DNA of 11,474 bases from assembly GCA_002311315.1 (NCBI GenBank), contig DBZZ01000024.1, positions 38,377 to 49,850 on the forward strand. The letters are read 5' to 3'. A program made the translations under genes and the position numbers. The DNA comes from Methylococcaceae bacterium UBA1147. GTDB taxonomy: Bacteria; Pseudomonadota; Gammaproteobacteria; Methylococcales; UBA1147. Of this stretch, positions 1-6,557 are shown piece after piece. Numbering within the stretch: the stretch's first letter is position 1; each line of letters begins with the position of its first letter. The notes beneath the pieces were generated by a model. The model ran no database searches, was not told the origin of the DNA, and was given only the letters and a program-made list of their open reading frames with translations.

Positions 1-1345
1 GTGACAGTAGCAGGTGTCTTGGTGTGGGTTTCATCCCCAGCACTGTACCCAGGTAGGTTCCACTTTCGACATCGAAGCCTGCAATCCCGCCACCCTTCAT
101 TCGAGCAACCAGCAGCGTTTCGGAATCCGGGCTGAACACCGTGCCCCTGAGGCAATATCCGCAGGATCGGTCCCTGTTCTTATCCTCCAGTCCAATTTGC
201 GGCAACAGTTGTTCGACGACCAGACGATCGGGCCGGTAAGCAAATAGAGACGGATCTTCTGCACTGATGTCGATCAATCCAATACTGTTGTCTGCCCAGT
301 GGGTGACAGCCAGCCAATTATTGTCCGGCGACGCCTCTACGTACTTGGGGATAGGGCCGGTCGGCAAGACACGTACGATTCGGTCATCCTTGGTATCGAT
401 TACGGCAACGGCCGATGGAGAGGTCGCCCCCGAATCATAGTCACGGCGATAATACGGTATCCACAGGTATCGTCCTCCGTGGGACAGTTCGCTTTCCACC
501 GGCTTGCCGTTGAAGTGATTGACATTGCCTGAAGCCGGATGATGGCGAAATAGGTAGTTGAATACCGATGCCTGGCCCTTGAACAGGTCTTCCTGCGCCT
601 TGCCAAAGTGGTGTTTCACGGTCCCGATCTTCTTCAGAGACGAAGGATCATAAACAACCGTTCTGAAGCCTTCTAACGAGTTGACGTAAGCCTTGTTTCC
701 GGTGGTTGTGAAGCGGATTGATTTCGGCGAATGAATATCTGTATCGTAATGGTCGTTGGATGACACAGGATTAACTGCGTAATTCTGGAATCGGGCGACC
801 AGCCTGAGACGAACCGGCGCTTGGACCGGCTTACTGTCCGTTCCGATCGGAACTCTGAGCGTTCCGGAATCCCGGAGCTTTGCGGTCTCCGCGTTTTGGA
901 GGGCCAGGATGAGCCATGTTCGGGCATTTTGGTGTTCGGGGTCCAGTTCCAATGTTCGTTTCCAGGCGGAAACTGTTTTTGCCCAATGACCCTGACTCCA
1001 GTAACTCCAGCCGATTTCGTAGTTGCAGACAATGCAGGCATCATCTGCGTCGAGGCAATCGGCATAGCGTTCAAGCGCGGCGGCAGAGTGACCGGCATGC
1101 TGGGCAGCATACCCCTGTCGGAAATGTCGGGTGGCCGTTTCCGACGAGCAGGCTGCTTGCTGGACTGCTTTCGCTGACGGCATGCCAAGCAACAGGGAAA
1201 GGGCTAGGCAATGGAGCGTTACGAACAAACCGAAATACCGTCTTTGACCAAGACTTCTGTTTCCACTGAAAGAGCGCTGCTTCAATCTTCTGAAGGGCCA
1301 GGGTTGTGATTCCTTGATGTGCGCGAGGAAAGTTTGTTTTTTCAT
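1..1345 (-). CDS. Exported TPR plus YVTN-type beta-propeller protein (3' end outside window)
   Basis: The minus-strand frame is open from an ATG at 1345 to the window edge: 448 codons, no stop seen. The ATG is preceded by AGGA with a 5-base gap. The N-terminus is basic and unusually long (about 36 residues), then a hydrophobic stretch (about 38-56) ends in SAKA at 57-60, a plausible signal-peptidase site. Residues 70-157 look like two TPR-type helical repeats (GYAAQHAGHSAAALERYADC, then an SYWSQGHWAKTVSAW repeat ending LELDP). From about 180 the chain shows propeller blades: AVAVIDTKDDRIVRVLPTG at 312-330, EASPDNNWLAVTHWADNSI at 337-355, and FSPDSETLLVARMKGGGI at 404-421. Two CxxC pairs occur, at 104/107 and 395/398, neither followed by His, so they are not haem sites. 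Such propellers are usually periplasmic scaffolds or binding proteins. Ligand and partner are unknown. Exported propeller class is fairly sure; function is not. Confidence 0.85.
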   Translation of the reverse strand, partial: MKKQTFLAHIKESQPWPFRRLKQRSFSGNRSLGQRRYFGLFVTLHCLALSLLLGMPSAKAVQQAACSSETATRHFRQGYAAQHAGHSAAALERYADCLDADDACIVCNYEIGWSYWSQGHWAKTVSAWKRTLELDPEHQNARTWLILALQNAETAKLRDSGTLRVPIGTDSKPVQAPVRLRLVARFQNYAVNPVSSNDHYDTDIHSPKSIRFTTTGNKAYVNSLEGFRTVVYDPSSLKKIGTVKHHFGKAQEDLFKGQASVFNYLFRHHPASGNVNHFNGKPVESELSHGGRYLWIPYYRRDYDSGATSPSAVAVIDTKDDRIVRVLPTGPIPKYVEASPDNNWLAVTHWADNSIGLIDISAEDPSLFAYRPDRLVVEQLLPQIGLEDKNRDRSCGYCLRGTVFSPDSETLLVARMKGGGIAGFDVESGTYLGTVLGMKPTPRHLLLS

Positions 1346-1380
1346 TCTTTTCCTAGGCTTGTGAATGCCATATTGGTCCG

Positions 1381-1409
1381 AGTGTAGGCCTTTCATGAAA
1401 CGCGGACAA
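1381..1409 (-). promoter_or_regulatory. Sigma70-like promoter of the beta-propeller gene
   Basis: Read on the minus strand, a -35 hexamer TTGTCC (1404-1409) and a -10 hexamer TACACT (1381-1386) are separated by exactly 17 bases. Each matches four of six consensus positions. Initiation about 7 bases downstream would give a leader of roughly 30 bases before the ATG at 1345, which fits a simple promoter. This is pattern matching only. Confidence 0.45.
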
Positions 1410-1452
1410 TCCGTAGACTGTTAGTGTGCAGTAATGGCTGGGTAAAGCAGAA

Positions 1453-1498
1453 GAGAGTCCGAAATGCAGACTCCACAGACTCTCATTTCCGTTTTTTT
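1453..1498 (+). promoter_or_regulatory. Hairpin plus T-run in the dacB upstream region (attenuator- or terminator-like)
   Basis: GAGAGTC (1453-1459) can pair perfectly with GACTCTC (1478-1484). An alternative shorter pairing GAGTC/GACTC (1455-1459 with 1468-1472) competes with it. Seven T's follow at 1492-1498, but 7 bases after the stem, so it is not a textbook intrinsic terminator. No plus-strand gene ends just before it, so if real it would act on a long dacB leader. A stem of this size can arise by chance. Confidence 0.25.
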
Positions 1499-1517
1499 AC
1501 CCCATTCAGGGGATTCG

Positions 1518-1538
1518 GTTGCCGGATACATCGGCAAC
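1518..1538 (+). promoter_or_regulatory. Perfect 7-bp hairpin upstream of dacB
   Basis: GTTGCCG (1518-1524) and CGGCAAC (1532-1538) form a perfect stem with a 7-base loop, ending 64 bases before the dacB ATG. It could be an mRNA leader hairpin or a dyad operator. I recognise no specific regulator site, and chance occurrence is possible. Confidence 0.25.
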
Positions 1539-1586
1539 GTGACTTTGTATGGGAACCGCGAAGGGCCGGGCCGGGAATAGGATTCG

Positions 1587-1593
1587 AAAGGAG
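1587..1593 (+). promoter_or_regulatory. Ribosome binding site deciding the dacB start
   Basis: AAAGGAG, 9 bases before the ATG at 1603. It is the strongest Shine-Dalgarno match near the possible starts and excludes the longer in-frame reading from 1549. Confidence 0.75.
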
Positions 1594-1602
1594 ATTTTTG
1601 CG

Positions 1603-3057
1603 ATGCATGCACGACCGTTTCAGTGGCAACGGGTACCGATAATCTGGGTCTTTTTGCTGCTCATCGGGTTATTCCAGCCTGCGCGCCCCCTACAGGCAAC
1701 GACCACGCCTCTGCCGACAGAAGTCATGGGCGTCCTGAAACACTACGGCATACCGATGAATGCCGTCAGCCTGATGTTGAAACGGGTCGATCAGTCCCAG
1801 CCAGTGGTCAGCCTGAATCCCTACGTGGCCAGAAACCCGGGATCGGTCATCAAGCTGGTGACAACCCTGGTTGCGCTTGAATTGCTGGGGCCCACTCACG
1901 AGTGGGCGACACGTTACCTGATTGATGGAATATTGGATCAGGGGGAGTTGAAAGGGAACCTGGTTATTCAGGGTGGAGGAGACCCCTACCTGGTAACAGA
2001 AATCTTCTTTCAGCACCTGCGGGCATTAAGGAGTCGGGGTATCTTGAATATTTCCGGAGATCTGATCATTGATGATTCACTGTTTGCTCCCGATCAGTTT
2101 GACCGGGGACGCTTTGACGACAAGCCGTATCGCAGCTATAACGTCATTCCCAGTGCGGCAATGGTTAATTTTTCTGCCACGCGGTTTAGTTTGACACCGA
2201 AAGAAAAGGGCATCAGCGTGGCTGTCGAACCCGAAATCTCGAATCTTGAAATACTGAATAGGATCCGGGTGACAGAAAAAAAATGCCGCGGAGACTTTGC
2301 CGGATGGGGCTATACCATCGACCAGAATGCTAACGGTACTCGAGTAAGTCTTCGCGGTAACTATCCGCGAAATTGCGGCAATCTGGAATTTACACGTGCA
2401 TTTCTGTCCAACCTCGATTATACCTACGGCCTGTTCAGGGCAGGCTGGAAAGAATTGGGAGGTGGGTTTGAAGGAGCCTTATTGCACGGCCCGGTACCTC
2501 AAGGCGCACAAGAGTTTTTCGAAGGGGGCTCCAAGCCGCTGAAGGAAGTGATCGCTGGGATTAACAAGTTCAGCAACAATACCATGGCCCGGCAATTACT
2601 GATGACCCTGGGAAGTGAAATCTATGGAAAGCCGGGTTCACCGGGCAAAGGAATACTGGGAATTGAACGATGGCTTCAGTCCGAAGGTGTGGATATGCCG
2701 ACGCTTGTCCTCGAAAATGGTTCGGGTCTTTCCCGCATCTGTCGTGTATCAGCAAGCGGCTTAATTCATTTGCTGGAGAAGGGTTGGCAGAGTAGCTACC
2801 GGCCTGAATTCCTGTCTTCGCTTCCCATCGCGTCGACCGATGGAACGATGGAGAACCGGTTGGAAAAGGAAAAGCCGGCTGGCCGGGTACGGATTAAAAC
2901 GGGATTATTGGATCACGTTCGTTCCATGGCCGGTTACGTGACCAGCGAGGAGGGTAACCGGTACATGGTAGCCCTCCTTGTGAACCACCCATTGGTCGAT
3001 TATGAATCAGGAAACCAAGTGCAGGATACGTTGTTGAGATGGATTCTTCGCCATTAA
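1603..3057 (+). CDS. dacB: D-alanyl-D-alanine carboxypeptidase/endopeptidase, PBP4 family (peptidase S13)
   Basis: Encodes a 484-aa periplasmic low-molecular-mass penicillin-binding protein. The family removes the terminal D-Ala of peptidoglycan stem peptides and cleaves cross-links during cell-wall remodelling. All three penicillin-binding motifs are present: SVIK with nucleophile Ser81 and Lys84, SNN at 324-326, and KTG at 432-434. The PBP4-typical ENGSGLSR (371-378) and DGTMENR (413-419) are also present, and the region between the first two motifs holds the usual S13 insertion. A signal peptide (hydrophobic about 11-24, possible cleavage after QA at 31-32) exports it. I chose the ATG at 1603 because AAAGGAG at 1587-1593 lies 9 bases upstream. 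An in-frame ATG 18 codons earlier lacks such a site and would bury the signal peptide. Divergent from the propeller gene and convergent with phoR, so probably transcribed alone. Length is normal for the family and no active-site residue is missing. Confidence 0.95.
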   Translation: MHARPFQWQRVPIIWVFLLLIGLFQPARPLQATTTPLPTEVMGVLKHYGIPMNAVSLMLKRVDQSQPVVSLNPYVARNPGSVIKLVTTLVALELLGPTHEWATRYLIDGILDQGELKGNLVIQGGGDPYLVTEIFFQHLRALRSRGILNISGDLIIDDSLFAPDQFDRGRFDDKPYRSYNVIPSAAMVNFSATRFSLTPKEKGISVAVEPEISNLEILNRIRVTEKKCRGDFAGWGYTIDQNANGTRVSLRGNYPRNCGNLEFTRAFLSNLDYTYGLFRAGWKELGGGFEGALLHGPVPQGAQEFFEGGSKPLKEVIAGINKFSNNTMARQLLMTLGSEIYGKPGSPGKGILGIERWLQSEGVDMPTLVLENGSGLSRICRVSASGLIHLLEKGWQSSYRPEFLSSLPIASTDGTMENRLEKEKPAGRVRIKTGLLDHVRSMAGYVTSEEGNRYMVALLVNHPLVDYESGNQVQDTLLRWILRH

Positions 3058-3224
3058 CGCCGGATAGTCACAACCACCCTTTTGCTATCGAAGCCGTTCA
3101 AGGATTCCATCGAAGGCCGGCTAAACAGTGATGAGGTGATCAGTGTCAGCATTGCTGCCGGCACGCGGATAGACATCGCATTCATCGGTCTCGCCATTGG
3201 GATAGAGGATGGAGACGAACGAGA
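3058..3224. other. Convergent gap between dacB and phoR
   Basis: This 167-base gap separates the 3' ends of dacB (plus) and phoR (minus). I see no convincing intrinsic terminator: GATAG/CTATC (3063-3067 with 3085-3089) forms only a 5-bp stem with no T-run after it. On the minus strand an alternative frame overlapping the phoR 3' end stays open to a TAG at 3121-3123. I do not recognise its product and treat it as non-coding. Confidence 0.4.
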
Positions 3225-4541
3225 TCAGGTTTTTTTCGGCCCACTTTGAACCTGACCGATCGGCAATTGGCTGGGGAAATGACAACTGAAGGTACTGCCT
3301 TTGCCAAGCCGGCTGTGGATTTCCAGGCTGGCGTCATGCCGTAACAGCACGTGTTTGACAATGGCTAGACCCAGTCCGGTGCCGCCGCTGGCCGTGGACC
3401 GGCTATTATCCACTCGGTAGAAGCGCTCGGTCAGACGTGCAAGATGTTGGGAGGCAATACCGATTCCATCGTCGATCACCGAGAAATGACCTCCGTTTTT
3501 GTCGATCCACCATCTGAATTCTATTTTTCCTCCATTGGGTGTGTACTTCACCGCATTGTAGGCCAGGTTTAAAAATGCACTGAAAATTTCCTTCTCGGAA
3601 CCCATTATCTTCGCTGGATGGCCGATGTTCAGGGAAATTTCCTGGCGCTTATTCAGTTGCTGCGCCAGATCCTTGGCGTCCTTTTGAATATTCGGTAGCA
3701 GCTGGTGCAGGTCGATCTGGGTCTCATTCTCTCGCTGGTTATCGATCTCCAGTCGTGACAACATCAGAAGGTCATTGACCAGATTGTCCATGCGTTTGGC
3801 CTGATATAACATCTCCTCCATGCCTTTCTTCATGGGCCCTTGCAGGAGGGTCGTCTGCTCCAGAAAGGCTTCCAGATAGCCTTGAATGACCGTCAATGGA
3901 GTCTTGATCTCGTGTGATACGTTGCCGATGAAGTCTTGGCGCATTATTTCCAGCTTGTGCAGGAGCGTGATATCCCGGACGATCAACAGGCGGTCGTTTT
4001 TGCCGATTTCGGTAATACTGATTTCTAGTGAGATATTCCGATCCAGCGGCGAGGGCAGTTTCAAGGGGTCGGTGTAGTTGCGATTGAGGAAGTAGCGTAA
4101 AAAGCGTGGATGGCGCACCAGGTTGGTGATGGCATTTCCCTGATCCTGTGACCGTTTTAAGCCCAATAGCCTTTTGGCGGCGGTATTCCACCAATCCAGA
4201 TTACCTTGAGCGTTGAGCATTACGACCCCTTCTTTTAAGGCGGTGCTGGACTTCTGCATTCGCCTGAGGATGGCCTTCAATTGGGCCTGGGATTGTGCGT
4301 GACGCTTCTGCAGGAGGTAGATATCGTCGAAGATGTTGCCCAAAGCTCCCAACCCCTCCGGTATTTCGGAATCAGGATTCTGTTCCAGCCAGTGACTCAG
4401 TAGATAGATCTGATGGTAATGCCATCCCAGCAGACTCCCCAGTGCCAGCACTACACCCCAGGCCAGAGAGTTGAACAGAATGCCCAGTAAGGCACCGACA
4501 AGCAGACATAGGAGAATGGATCTGAAGTAAAAAAAGAGCAT
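3225..4541 (-). CDS. phoR: Phosphate-regulon sensor histidine kinase PhoR
   Basis: A 438-aa inner-membrane histidine kinase that phosphorylates, and when phosphate is plentiful dephosphorylates, PhoB. Order of parts: two hydrophobic helices within residues 8-39 with almost no periplasmic loop (typical of PhoR), a linker, a PAS-like domain about 98-195 (GVVMLNAQGNLDWWNTAAKR), the HisKA dimerisation helix with H-box VSHEIKTPLTV and phospho-acceptor His210, and the ATPase domain with N-box NLAYNAVKYTP (325-335), G1 DDGIGI (357-362) and G2 GTGLGLAIVKH (387-397). Length and layout match the family. It starts 4 bases after the phoB stop, without a strong Shine-Dalgarno site, so translation is probably coupled to phoB. 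No pst or phoU genes lie in the window, so the usual Pst/PhoU signalling partners must be elsewhere. Assignment is secure as a PhoR-type kinase. The phosphate role rests on family knowledge and on pairing with PhoB. Confidence 0.95.
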   Translation of the reverse strand: MLFFYFRSILLCLLVGALLGILFNSLAWGVVLALGSLLGWHYHQIYLLSHWLEQNPDSEIPEGLGALGNIFDDIYLLQKRHAQSQAQLKAILRRMQKSSTALKEGVVMLNAQGNLDWWNTAAKRLLGLKRSQDQGNAITNLVRHPRFLRYFLNRNYTDPLKLPSPLDRNISLEISITEIGKNDRLLIVRDITLLHKLEIMRQDFIGNVSHEIKTPLTVIQGYLEAFLEQTTLLQGPMKKGMEEMLYQAKRMDNLVNDLLMLSRLEIDNQRENETQIDLHQLLPNIQKDAKDLAQQLNKRQEISLNIGHPAKIMGSEKEIFSAFLNLAYNAVKYTPNGGKIEFRWWIDKNGGHFSVIDDGIGIASQHLARLTERFYRVDNSRSTASGGTGLGLAIVKHVLLRHDASLEIHSRLGKGSTFSCHFPSQLPIGQVQSGPKKT

Positions 4542-4545
4542 GGTG

Positions 4546-5241
4546 TTAAAGGGTAATGTTCGACGAAAAGCGGTATCCGGTTCCCCGTATCGTCTGGATC
4601 AGTGGCGCGTAGGCCTCCCCCAGGGCCTTTCGAAGCCGGCGGATATGGACGTCCACCGTGCGTTCCTCAATATAGACGTTGCCACCCCAAACATGGTCGA
4701 GTAATTGGCCCCGGGTAAAGGCACGTTCCGAGTGAGTCATGAAGAACAGCAGCAGTTTGAATTCAGTAGGGCCGACCTCCAGGGCTTGACCTCGGGCGGT
4801 AATCCGGTGGGAAACCGGATCGAGGATTAGGCCGTCGACGCTTAGGCATTGTTCTTCGGTGAGGGGGGATGTTCTTCGAAGTACCGCCTTAATCCGAGCC
4901 ACCAGCTCCCTCGTTGAAAAAGGCTTGGTGATATAGTCATCGGCGCCGACCTCGAGGCCCAGAATCTTGTGGCGCTCTTCGCTCCTGGCGGTCAGCATAA
5001 TGATGGGGAGGTCCGCTGACAGGCTGTCTTTTTTCAGCCTGCGAGCCAGTTCGATGCCACTGGTACCCGGCAGCATCCAGTCCAGCAGAATAAGATCCGG
5101 TTGTTCGTCGATCACCTGAGCGTGGGCTTGTTGAGCATTTTCGGCTTCAAGGCACTCATACCCGGCCATTTTTAGCGCCAGTTGGAGCATTTCCCGGATC
5201 GCGGCTTCATCATCGACGATCAGAATACGTTTGGTGGGCAT
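4546..5241 (-). CDS. phoB: Phosphate-regulon response regulator PhoB
   Basis: A 231-aa OmpR/PhoB-type transcription factor. The receiver domain (about 4-118) has the acidic pair Asp10/Asp11, phospho-acceptor Asp54 in LILLDWMLPGTSG, switch Thr84 and conserved Lys106 in TKPFS. The winged-helix DNA-binding domain (about 130-228) shows GPTEFKLLLFFM, the recognition-helix region EERTVDVHIRRLRKAL and the wing motif IRGTGYRF. The family binds Pho boxes and recruits sigma70 RNA polymerase to phosphate-starvation genes. The start at 5241 is supported by GGAG (5250-5253 on the complement) 8 bases upstream. It is first in an operon with phoR. I searched the sequence upstream by eye for CTGTCAT-type Pho-box half-sites and found none, so autoregulation is not evident here. 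Confidence 0.95.
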   Translation of the reverse strand: MPTKRILIVDDEAAIREMLQLALKMAGYECLEAENAQQAHAQVIDEQPDLILLDWMLPGTSGIELARRLKKDSLSADLPIIMLTARSEERHKILGLEVGADDYITKPFSTRELVARIKAVLRRTSPLTEEQCLSVDGLILDPVSHRITARGQALEVGPTEFKLLLFFMTHSERAFTRGQLLDHVWGGNVYIEERTVDVHIRRLRKALGEAYAPLIQTIRGTGYRFSSNITL

Positions 5242-5249
5242 CTGGTTGT

Positions 5250-5253
5250 CTCC
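5250..5253 (-). promoter_or_regulatory. Ribosome binding site of phoB
   Basis: On the minus strand GGAG, within AAGGAGA, lies 8 bases before the phoB ATG. It fixes the start at 5241 and sits in the 18-base gap after the stop of the doubtful upstream ORF at 5260-5466. Confidence 0.7.
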
Positions 5254-5259
5254 TTGTCC

Positions 5260-5466
5260 TTATGATCTGACTAGTTTATTAGCGAGCACAAAAGCGACAA
5301 ATTGATGATAATGGAATGACGGTGATTCATTCGGTAGGCAATGGAAAGGGGCTTCGTGGATGTCCGTCCAGTGATCTCTCAGGGTGACCTGGATCTGTTC
5401 CAGCGAGTTGTGGCTGTTATTCGTTTGACTCATCGAGTCAGCAGAGACATTGCACTGCGCGTTCAA
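5260..5466 (-). CDS. Doubtful 68-codon ORF directly upstream of phoB
   Basis: An open frame of 68 codons from a TTG at 5466 (or 57 codons from an in-frame ATG at 5433) ends 18 bases before the phoB start. Neither start has a good Shine-Dalgarno site. The TTG overlaps the TGA of a 22-codon mini-ORF (5463-5531) in a TTGA arrangement, which resembles coupled translation. The C-terminal half has a helix-like hydrophobic end (HQFVAFVLANKLV). I do not recognise the product. It could be a small protein cotranscribed with phoBR, the stump of a longer decayed gene, or a chance frame in the phoB leader. Confidence 0.25.
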   Translation of the reverse strand: MNAQCNVSADSMSQTNNSHNSLEQIQVTLRDHWTDIHEAPFHCLPNESPSFHYHQFVAFVLANKLVRS

Positions 5467-5903
5467 TGCTTGTAAAGAATTAGGTCTTGATGCACCGCCT
5501 CCAGTGGATAAAACACCGAATTAGTCTGCATACCGGCTAGTGTAGTGACGTTGACCATTGACGCTGCTGGTTACTGTATAGGCCGGCTGGTTCGGGTTCA
5601 AGCAGAGATTCGGACGCGGCTCTGTTATACGGCAACAGCAGCAGATTGAAGGCAGAAAAGCTTTAACAGGAGTTATATGCAATGGCCGAATCCGGTTGTG
5701 GTGGGGTCTTGGACTCGCACGGTGTCGGGTTCCGACCTTGCGTTTGGAAGGGATCCATGGCATAAACTAACGCGCTCGATACCTGGGTTACGCTTGATGA
5801 TCGGCCCCATACGCGATCGTTTGGTATCTGAAAGGACTCAGGTCGGAGGTCTTGATACCGCAGGACCCAGGCTAACAGCCACCGTTGCAGGTCGGTCTTA
5901 TCA
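5467..5903. other. Gene-poor region upstream of the small Cys-motif gene, with several potential stems
   Basis: I can support no gene in these 437 bases. On the plus strand, perfect short stems lie close together: 5704-5708 with 5712-5716 (one G-T pair), GTCGG/CCGAC at 5724-5728 with 5732-5736, and a possible three-way junction closed by CCTGGGT/ACCCAGG (5782-5788 with 5865-5871). The junction's arms are GATCG/CGATC (5799-5803 with 5814-5818) and GGTATC/GATACC (5823-5828 with 5854-5859). A 79-codon plus frame from 5677 and a 27-codon frame from 5682 follow an AGGAG (5668-5672 region), but neither product resembles anything I know. Confidence 0.35.
5551..5580 (+). promoter_or_regulatory. Possible sigma70-like promoter
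   Basis: TTGACC at 5551-5556 and TGTATA at 5575-5580 are 18 bases apart. If used, transcripts would run rightward through the stem-rich stretch at 5704-5871 into the small gene at 5904. The -35 is good and the -10 is middling, so this is a weak call. Confidence 0.3.
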
Positions 5904-6074
5904 ATGGAACAGTTGAAACAGTTAGAACTTCCCCCAAAACCGGTTGAGCCGGATCCTTCCGAATGCTGTAATCGTGGCTGTGAGCGTTGCGTCTACTTCT
6001 ACTACGAGGAAGCGGTTCAGCGCTGGGAAGAAAAGGTTGCCCGGTTGCAATCATCCAGTTGCGCCGCTGAATAA
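5904..6074 (+). CDS. Small oxidoreductase-like domain protein (Cys-motif, 56 aa)
   Basis: A short frame encoding 56 residues. The N-terminal part is Pro-rich (PPKPVEPDPSE, 10-20), followed by CCNRGCERCV (21-30), an aromatic run YFYY (31-34) and an amphipathic helix with Trp41. This order, a Pro stretch then CCxxGCxxCV, then Y and a helix, is the signature of the oxidoreductase-like domain family (Pfam Oxidored-like), found in small proteobacterial proteins and in eukaryotic OXLD1. The biochemical function is unknown despite the name. The four cysteines could bind metal or form disulfides. There is no signal peptide, so it is probably cytoplasmic. The upstream frame meets a TGA at 5853-5855 with no other ATG between, which supports this start, although the Shine-Dalgarno match (AGG about 12 bases upstream) is weak. 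It is convergent with the membrane ORF at 6131-6433. Confidence 0.8.
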   Translation: MEQLKQLELPPKPVEPDPSECCNRGCERCVYFYYEEAVQRWEEKVARLQSSSCAAE

Positions 6075-6116
6075 CGGCCGAACAGGCGGATACCAGTCGC
6101 AGCGAGGCCCAGTAAA

Positions 6117-6144
6117 CCGGGTGGCGTAGGTCATTGGCCACCGG
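6117..6144. terminator. GC-rich hairpin between convergent genes
   Basis: GGTGGC (6120-6125) pairs perfectly with GCCACC (6137-6142) around an 11-base loop, and CC/GG (6117-6118 with 6143-6144) extends the stem past one bulged G. It sits 43 bases after the stop of the 56-aa gene and overlaps the 3' end of the opposing ORF. The location suits transcription termination, but no T-run follows on either strand, so it would not be a classical intrinsic terminator. Confidence 0.3.
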
Positions 6145-6433
6145 CTAGGTACCTGGCTCGAACCACGGCCAGTACAACGACCCCAACGACGACCGAGGAA
6201 AGCTCGATGGTCAGGGCTGTCTCGATGGGGTGCTCGCCGAAACTTTTGCCCATGATCGGTTTTAGAACCAGCGTACTCCATAATTGCATGGTGAGGTAGA
6301 AAAGCACGATGCCGGCTGCTGTAAGTAGGCGGCATCGTGTTTGTTTGCGTTGACGGTGGATTTGTACAGCCAGACGACGATGAGAATGGAAGCAATTGCG
6401 GCAAATGTATGTGAATCTCCATCCTGGTTTCAA
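6131..6433 (-). CDS. Small two-helix membrane protein, possibly a gene remnant
   Basis: A 100-codon frame. The C-terminal two-thirds looks like a genuine small membrane protein: a basic stretch (about 26-35), a first hydrophobic helix about 36-58 (LLTAAGIVLFYLTMQLW), a short polar loop with Pro59 and Pro69, a second helix about 74-91 rich in Val, and a basic end RARY. The layout recalls DUF485-type proteins, but I cannot claim membership. The start is poor: the only in-frame option before the first helix is a TTG at 6433, immediately after a TAA and without a Shine-Dalgarno site. The N-terminal 25 residues (two CxxC-spaced Cys, many His and Arg) look unlike the rest. An overlapping frame upstream encodes another hydrophobic helix, which suggests a frameshifted gene. 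It lies 124 bases downstream of the MutS-like gene on the same strand. Confidence 0.4.
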   Translation of the reverse strand: MKPGWRFTYICRNCFHSHRRLAVQIHRQRKQTRCRLLTAAGIVLFYLTMQLWSTLVLKPIMGKSFGEHPIETALTIELSSVVVGVVVLAVVRARYLAGGQ

Positions 6434-6557
6434 TTAATTTGGATCTTTGACCCTTGTCTTGTCGCAATTTGGCAGGGGGCAACTCGTGCATTCGGATCTG
6501 GTTCGTTTTCGCCGGAGTCGGATTGATTCTGGCCGTGTAAGTATCTACGGAAGGCCG

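Noticed and set aside
673..1188. 171-codon minus-strand frame rich in Arg, Pro and Ser
   Set aside because: It overlaps the beta-propeller gene in another frame on the same strand. The propeller frame has a signal sequence, TPRs and recognisable blades; this one has a shadow-like composition.
3121..3240. Minus-strand alternative frame past the phoR stop, ending with a TAG at 3121-3123, whose product looks protein-like
   Set aside because: It overlaps the phoR end out of frame, has no start or ribosome site of its own and matches nothing I know. PhoR already has its normal length.
5677..5916. 79-codon plus-strand frame with AGGAG just upstream
   Set aside because: Spacing from AGGAG to its ATG is short, the product resembles no known family, and it runs 13 bases into the recognisable 56-aa gene in a different frame.
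5872..6141. 89-codon minus-strand frame
   Set aside because: Antisense shadow of the 56-aa Cys-motif gene, which has a clear family signature.
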